From contig NZ_PQMG01000002.1 in NCBI RefSeq assembly GCF_008930665.1, forward strand, positions 124,001 to 188,000: a DNA stretch of 64,000 bases, written 5' to 3'. Position 1 is the stretch's first letter, and every line of letters starts with the position of its first letter. This DNA is from Corynebacterium sp. 74A. GTDB taxonomy: Bacteria; Actinomycetota; Actinomycetes; Mycobacteriales; Mycobacteriaceae. The translations under genes and the position numbers were made by a program. Below are positions 59,441 to 64,000 of this stretch, piece by piece. The notes beneath the pieces were generated by a model. That model was not told where the DNA came from. It searched no databases and was given only the letters and a program-made list of their open reading frames with translations.

Positions 59441-61306
59441 CTATTCCACAGTCACGGACTTCGCCAGGTTACGGGGCTTGTCGATGTCCTCGTTACCGCA
59501 CTCGCGGGCGATGAACGCAGCGAGGAACTGCAGCGGGACGGTGGCCAACAGGGGCTGCATGATCGTGGAGGTCTCGGGGATACGGATGAGCCAGTTGGCG
59601 TAGGGTTCCACTGCATCATCGCCTTCCTCGGCGATCACGATGGTTTTCGCGCCGCGGGCACGGATCTCCTGAATATTGGAGACGATCTTGGAGTGCAGCA
59701 GCTTCACCCCACGCGGCGAGGGCACCACCACAACCACGGGAAGATCGTCCTCGATGAGCGCGATCGGCCCATGCTTAAGCTCACCAGCCGGGAAGCCCTC
59801 GGCGTGAATATAGGCCAGCTCCTTCAGCTTCAGCGCACCCTCCAGCGCCACGGGGAAGCCCACGCCGCGGCCCAAGAACAGCATGGTGGGAATCGCGCCC
59901 AGCACCTCCGAGATGCGCTTGGTCTCGTCCTCAACGGCGAGCAGAGTCTCGATCTTCTCCGGGATGGACTCCAGATCATGGTAGATATCTGTGATCTCAT
60001 CCGGGTACTTGGTGCCCTTGGCCTGCGCCAGGGCCAAGCCCACGATGTAGTTGGCGGCCACCTGCGCCAAAAAGGCCTTGGTGGAGGCCACACCAATCTC
60101 CGGGCCAGCGTGGGTGTAGAGCACCGCATCGGACTCGCGGGGAATCTGTGCCCCGTTGGTGTTGCACACCGCCAGCACCTTGGCGCCCTGGGCCTTGGCG
60201 TGGCGAACGGCCTCAAGCGTATCGGCGGTCTCACCGGACTGGGACACGGCCACCACGAGGGTGTTTTTGTCCAGCACCGGATCGCGATAACGGAACTCGC
60301 TGGCTACCTCGATCTCCACGGGGACGCGGGCCCAGTGCTCGATGGCATACTTGGCCAGCAGGCCCGAGTGGTAGGCCGAACCGCAGGCCACCACGAAGAT
60401 TTTGTCCACGGCCTTGAGATCGGCCTGGCTGAAGTTCTGCTCGTCCAAGACGATGCGGCCGTCCTGGAAGTGGCCGGCCAAGGTGTCGCGCACCGCCGCG
60501 GGCTGCTCATGAATCTCCTTCATCATGAAGGAATCGAAGCCACCCTTCTCGGCGGCGCTCAAATCCCAGTCAATGGTGAAGGGCTTGCCCTCAGCGGGGC
60601 TGCCATCGAAGTTGAGAATCTCATAGGAATCACGGGTGATGATCACCACGTTGTCCTGGCCCAGCTCAACAGCATCCTTGGTGTATTCAATAAAGGCCGC
60701 CACATCCGAGCCAAGAAACATCTCGTCCTCGCCGATACCGACGATCAACGGGGTGGAACGGCGGGCCGCAATGATGGTGTCCGGGTGATCGGCGTGGGTA
60801 AACAGCAGGGTGAATGCGCCCTCGAGACGATTGAGCACATGCAGGGCCGAGGCCTGGAAATCGCCCTTGGTCTCACCCTCGTTATAGGCGGCGGCCAGCA
60901 TGTGCGCGGCCACCTCCGAGTCGGTTTCCGAGAGCAGTTCCACGCCGCTGTACTCCAGCTCCTCGCGCAGCACCGCGAAGTTCTCGATAATGCCGTTGTG
61001 CACAATGGCCACCTTGCCGTCCGCAGACAGGTGCGGGTGGGCATTGCTATCGGTGGGACGCCCGTGCGTAGCCCAGCGAGTGTGCCCCACAGCGGTGTGG
61101 CCCCGGAAGTTATCGGCACCTTCCTCATCGATACGCATCTCGAGGTTGCTAATCTTGCCGGCCTTCTTCACAGCATTAATGCTGCCCGCACCGTCTGCGA
61201 CGGCGATTCCTGAAGAGTCATAGCCGCGGTATTCCATGCGCTTGAGGGCGCCGAGCGCCACACCCAAGCCTTCACGATGACCGATGTATCCAACGATTCC
61301 ACACAT
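59441..61306 (-). CDS. glmS: GlmS, glucosamine-6-phosphate synthase
   Basis: The protein has 621 residues. ATG 61306 places the catalytic Cys second (MCGIVGYIGHREG), as needed; AGGA lies upstream. The glutaminase domain (about 2-225) is followed by two SIS domains with SQSGETADT and the C-terminal AKSVTVE. It makes GlcN-6-P from fructose-6-P and glutamine for cell-wall sugars. No riboswitch is seen in the 155-base leader. Confidence 0.97.
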   Translation of the reverse strand: MCGIVGYIGHREGLGVALGALKRMEYRGYDSSGIAVADGAGSINAVKKAGKISNLEMRIDEEGADNFRGHTAVGHTRWATHGRPTDSNAHPHLSADGKVAIVHNGIIENFAVLREELEYSGVELLSETDSEVAAHMLAAAYNEGETKGDFQASALHVLNRLEGAFTLLFTHADHPDTIIAARRSTPLIVGIGEDEMFLGSDVAAFIEYTKDAVELGQDNVVIITRDSYEILNFDGSPAEGKPFTIDWDLSAAEKGGFDSFMMKEIHEQPAAVRDTLAGHFQDGRIVLDEQNFSQADLKAVDKIFVVACGSAYHSGLLAKYAIEHWARVPVEIEVASEFRYRDPVLDKNTLVVAVSQSGETADTLEAVRHAKAQGAKVLAVCNTNGAQIPRESDAVLYTHAGPEIGVASTKAFLAQVAANYIVGLALAQAKGTKYPDEITDIYHDLESIPEKIETLLAVEDETKRISEVLGAIPTMLFLGRGVGFPVALEGALKLKELAYIHAEGFPAGELKHGPIALIEDDLPVVVVVPSPRGVKLLHSKIVSNIQEIRARGAKTIVIAEEGDDAVEPYANWLIRIPETSTIMQPLLATVPLQFLAAFIARECGNEDIDKPRNLAKSVTVE

Positions 61307-61461
61307 GCCGTTCATCCTAACCCAACCCAGAGACACCTCCCCTCGCAACAGCTCACCGCGCGCCGCGAGCCCTGAAGCCCGCCCCCTGCACCTCGGCCGT
61401 GCACTCTCCGGCTGGAGCCGCAGCCCCACGGTCTGGCGTGCATAGACTATCCTTGAACACC

Positions 61462-62328
61462 GTGGCTGAGAACTTGAAGAAACACCTAAGCAAACTGTCC
61501 AAGCGTGGCCCCCACCGCGTGCTCGTGGGCGATCTGTCCTATGCCGGCATCCCCGGCAAGGTTTATACCCCCGCCGAGGGCCAGGGCCTGCCCGCAGTGG
61601 CCTTTGGCCACGATTGGCGGCAGGGCATTAAGCACTACCACGCCACCCTGCGCCACCTCGCGAGCTGGGGCATTGTGGCGGTGGCACCGGACACCGAGAC
61701 CGGTTTCGCCCCCGATCACCGTGGCTTCGCTGCTGATCTAGAAACCTGCATGCAGATTGCCGCTGGGGTGAAGCTCGGCCAAGGCAATATCACCGTCGCC
61801 CCGGGCAAAATCGGCTTGGTGGGCCACGGCATGGGAGCCGGCGCCGCGATTCTTGCCGCCGTAGACCGCGATCTGGTCAAGGCCGTCGCCGCCATCTACC
61901 CCTCCGTTACCGCCCCCTCCTCCGAAGAAGCCGCCCGCCACGTGAACGTGCCTGGGCTTGTACTCTCCCCGGGCCGCGGCGAGTTCCTCGATATGGGTAA
62001 CCCGCCGAAGGTGGCCTTCAACTGGGGCGGCGATGTCGCTTTCCGCGTCGTGGACAAGGCGAGCCAGACCGGCTTCCGCGAGGCAAGCGTGAGCAAGCTC
62101 CTCACCGGAATCAGCGGGCTCGAGTTCGGCGCCCAAGAGACTGCCCGCGGACTAGTCACCGGCTTCCTGCTGCACCAGCTCGCCGGGGAGAATAAGTACT
62201 CGGCATTCTCTGCCTTCGCGGCTGAGGGCAAGGGCGTGACCGCCTGGACCCGCCAAGAGCTACGTGAAGAGGTAGCCAAGCACGACCCCTATGCGGATGC
62301 CTCCACCGAGGATGCCGAGCAGGACTAA
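61462..62328 (+). CDS. alpha/beta hydrolase, dienelactone-hydrolase/chlorophyllase-like
   Basis: The protein has 288 residues. GTG 61462 is chosen; TTG 61453 is possible. The fold shows VAFGHDWRQG, a nucleophile-elbow-like GLVGHGMGAGA (His-Gly-Met in place of the usual Ser), and PGRGEFLDM. Because Gly or Met stands where Ser should be, catalysis may be lost. Position next to glmS on the opposite strand matches M. tuberculosis Rv3438. Function unknown. Confidence 0.72.
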   Translation: MAENLKKHLSKLSKRGPHRVLVGDLSYAGIPGKVYTPAEGQGLPAVAFGHDWRQGIKHYHATLRHLASWGIVAVAPDTETGFAPDHRGFAADLETCMQIAAGVKLGQGNITVAPGKIGLVGHGMGAGAAILAAVDRDLVKAVAAIYPSVTAPSSEEAARHVNVPGLVLSPGRGEFLDMGNPPKVAFNWGGDVAFRVVDKASQTGFREASVSKLLTGISGLEFGAQETARGLVTGFLLHQLAGENKYSAFSAFAAEGKGVTAWTRQELREEVAKHDPYADASTEDAEQD

Positions 62329-62368
62329 CCTCCACATCTCATCTTTATCCCCGCCCCGAGCGGTGCCT

Positions 62369-62644
62369 TTAAGGCGAGTTTCTCAGCACTCCCCGAACAG
62401 GACCGCGCGGGGCGGGTTTCTTCTGCGCTGGGCGCGGCCATGCCCGCTCTGCCGCATTCGCCGCCGGGCGCTGTGTGGCACTCGTATGCGGCGGGGTTGG
62501 AGTGTGTTCTGCGCTGGTTCGCGCCTCGCGCCGGGCTTGGGCGGTGAGCTCATCGAGGGAGCGGGAAAACTCAGTTAGCCGCGCACTCGTGTGGCGCTGG
62601 AAGGTCTCGAGGTGCCGGAGGAAATCGGGGTTCACGTTAGTCAC
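62369..62644 (-). CDS. small hypothetical protein, 91 aa, coupled to the Cys/Pro-rich gene
   Basis: I do not recognise it. GTG 62644 overlaps the upstream stop by 4 bases (GTGA), with AGG six bases before it. The first half (NPDFLRHLETFQRHTSARLTEF, shown as its ends) is a predicted amphipathic helix. The second half is basic and Pro/Ala rich. Translational coupling suggests it works with the upstream product. Confidence 0.6.
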   Translation of the reverse strand: MTNVNPDFLRHLETFQRHTSARLTEFSRSLDELTAQARREARTSAEHTPTPPHTSATQRPAANAAERAWPRPAQKKPAPRGPVRGVLRNSP

Positions 62645-64000
62645 CACGCACCTGCCTTGTGGGGCCAGCTGGTGTGCTCACTGTGTTCTCCTTCATCAGT
62701 CGGTGGGGCGGCATCGGCGGCAGCTGCTACCGGCGCGGCAGCCTCGGCCGGCGATTCTGGTTGTGGCTCGGGCGGTGCCGATTCTGGGGCTGGGTCTGGG
62801 GCTGCCTCCTGCGCCACGTTCTGCATGGCCACCTTCTGTGCCGGTGGCTCGGGTTCGGGCACAGCGGCGAGATCCTCCGGTGGGCAGGGATCGACCGGCT
62901 GAGGCGCTTCTGGCTCGGGCTGCGGTGTGGGTGCAGGGTCGGCAGCCGGCGCAACCGGGGCGCAGGGTTGTTCCACCACTGGCGGGCACTCCACTACCGG
63001 TGTGGGCGGGCAGGCGCTGGGTGCTTGTCCAAGATGCGCGGATACCTCGATAGTGCCGGCTATAGCGGCCTCGAGGTGCGCATGAAGCGAGGCCTGAGCC
63101 TGTGCCACTCCGACGGCGGCGGCGCTGGCCATCGCCTGCCCCACCGTGAGTACCGAACCACTCACCAGCTGCCCGAGCTCAACGGCTGGGCACGGCGGTG
63201 CGGCGGCGGGAGCAGGTGCCGGTGGCGGGCTCGGTGGGGTCGCTGGGGTTTCTGGTACGCAGGGCTTAGGCGGCGTTGTCGGTGGCTGTGGCGGCGGCGC
63301 GGCTGACGCGGGCTCGCAGGCCGGGGCCGGTTGTGGGGCCGGCTGCGGCTCTACCGGCGGCGGCAGGGGCGCTGCCGCCGGCGCCGGTGCTGGCTGCGGT
63401 ACGGGAGTCTCCGTCACGCAGGGCTCCGGCTTCGCTACGGGCGGGGCGGCCGCGGGCTCACACGGCGGCTCCGGCTCACACGGTGGCGCGGACTCGCACG
63501 CGGCGGGAGCTTCGGTGGCGCAGTGCTGCTCGGCGTGGGCGATCAGCTCATCAAAACAGCCCGCCACGGCTGTGTCGTGATCGCCGAAGATACCCAGCAG
63601 CTGCTGGCCGGCGCTATCGATCAGCCCTGCGCCCATGTGCACTAATTGCTGCGCCAGACCGCGGGCACCGCTACTGCCCAGCAATTCGAGGGCGTGGCAC
63701 ACCGCGCGTACTGCCTCATCAAGGCTCAGCGTCATCGCCTGCGCCGCCTCATGGGCGCTGCTTCCGACCGCGTCGATGCTATCAGCGCAAGAATGCGCGG
63801 CCGCCTCTACTGCTGCGGCACCTTCTACCCGCTGCTCCCACTGCCGCATAGCCTCGCTCAGGCCGCCGCACATGGCCCCCTCGGCCACTCCGGCGAGAGC
63901 GGGGCTGAGCACCTCCTGCACCCAGCGGCTGGCGTCCTGCGGGGCGGATTCTCCTAGGGCGTAGCTCGCGGCTGTGCGTAGTGCGGAAGTATCCACACCG
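62641..64000 (-). CDS. Cys/Pro/Ala-rich protein with helical N-terminus (possibly partial)
   Basis: At least 451 residues from GTG 63996, but the frame is open to the right edge, so the true start may be outside. Residues about 1-150 are Ala-rich helices (MRQWEQRVEGAAAVEAAAH) reminiscent of WXG/EspC-type secretion substrates. Residues 160-275 and 330-451 are Pro/Ala/Glu-rich with more than 15 cysteines in CEPEPPCEP and CPPEDL-type units. A helix pair about 275-325 separates them. No signal peptide is seen. By position it corresponds to the Ala/Pro-rich Rv3439c of M. tuberculosis, near glmM and the ESX-4 genes. Function unknown. Confidence 0.65.
   Translation of the reverse strand, partial: GVDTSALRTAASYALGESAPQDASRWVQEVLSPALAGVAEGAMCGGLSEAMRQWEQRVEGAAAVEAAAHSCADSIDAVGSSAHEAAQAMTLSLDEAVRAVCHALELLGSSGARGLAQQLVHMGAGLIDSAGQQLLGIFGDHDTAVAGCFDELIAHAEQHCATEAPAACESAPPCEPEPPCEPAAAPPVAKPEPCVTETPVPQPAPAPAAAPLPPPVEPQPAPQPAPACEPASAAPPPQPPTTPPKPCVPETPATPPSPPPAPAPAAAPPCPAVELGQLVSGSVLTVGQAMASAAAVGVAQAQASLHAHLEAAIAGTIEVSAHLGQAPSACPPTPVVECPPVVEQPCAPVAPAADPAPTPQPEPEAPQPVDPCPPEDLAAVPEPEPPAQKVAMQNVAQEAAPDPAPESAPPEPQPESPAEAAAPVAAAADAAPPTDEGEHSEHTSWPHKAGAW

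Noticed and set aside
59429..61213. A 594-residue open frame antisense to glmS
   Set aside because: Shadow of a certain gene; low-complexity composition typical of antisense GC-rich frames.
61307..61461. A glmS leader ribozyme
   Set aside because: The leader is short and lacks the conserved core; such ribozymes are not expected in actinobacteria.

Overview
The window is high-GC actinobacterial DNA, most likely Corynebacterium or a very close relative. The main reasons are the haem-uptake genes of the HtaA/HmuT/HtaB type with an HmuO haem oxygenase, three IMP-dehydrogenase paralogues (GuaB1, GuaB2, GuaB3), and a gene order shared with Mycobacterium tuberculosis around guaB3-guaB2-DUF5319-rsdA-sigD-whiB3-groEL1-groES and tsaD-rimI-tsaB / tsaE-alr / glmS. 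No tRNA, rRNA, CRISPR array, insertion sequence or prophage was seen.

Region 1 (1-11959) is iron/haem acquisition plus ClpC. It holds a truncated HtaA-domain surface protein, a small membrane protein, htaA (two HtaA domains), a lone hmuT lipoprotein, and an HtaB-type wall protein with a long acidic repeat and a class-E-like sortase motif. Then come a DUF4236 mini-gene, clpC and hmuO. DtxR-like boxes lie before htaA and hmuO. The HmuUV permease/ATPase normally found with hmuT is absent here.

Region 2 (12090-20196) is nucleotide and nucleoside metabolism: guaB1, then phosphohexomutase-deoC-deoA divergent from cdd-nupC, and a SorC/DeoR-type regulator.

Region 3 (20248-33253) is a complete [NiFe]-hydrogenase locus. 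It contains the structural genes (Tat-exported small subunit, large subunit, cytochrome b, protease) and hypABCDEF, with two hypA and two hypC copies. A HupK/HoxV-like relative of the large subunit sits next to the second hypC. The cytochrome b carries an N-terminal domain that looks like the nucleotide-binding domain of P-type ATPases, which is the most unusual architecture in the window.

Region 4 (33663-40765) has a membrane-anchored esterase overlapping an MprF-like aminoacyl-phosphatidylglycerol synthase (a lipid-modification pair), then lysS and a secreted monoacylglycerol-lipase-like hydrolase.

Region 5 (40874-48746) is the conserved regulatory/chaperone block: guaB3, guaB, a DUF5319 gene, rsdA-sigD, whiB3, and groES-groEL1 under a CIRCE element.

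Region 6 (48796-64000) has a GltS-type glutamate transporter and the tRNA t6A genes tsaD-rimI-tsaB and tsaE, split by ogt, an MFS exporter and a DUF418 protein. It continues with alr, a CPBP protease-like gene, glmS, an alpha/beta hydrolase, and two genes of unknown function, one of them a striking Cys/Pro/Ala-rich protein that reaches the window edge.

Across the whole window a short motif, CGTCGATAAGC (usually extended to GGCGTCGATAAGC), recurs ten times in both orientations, in genes and between them. This is far more often than chance predicts, and its role is unknown.
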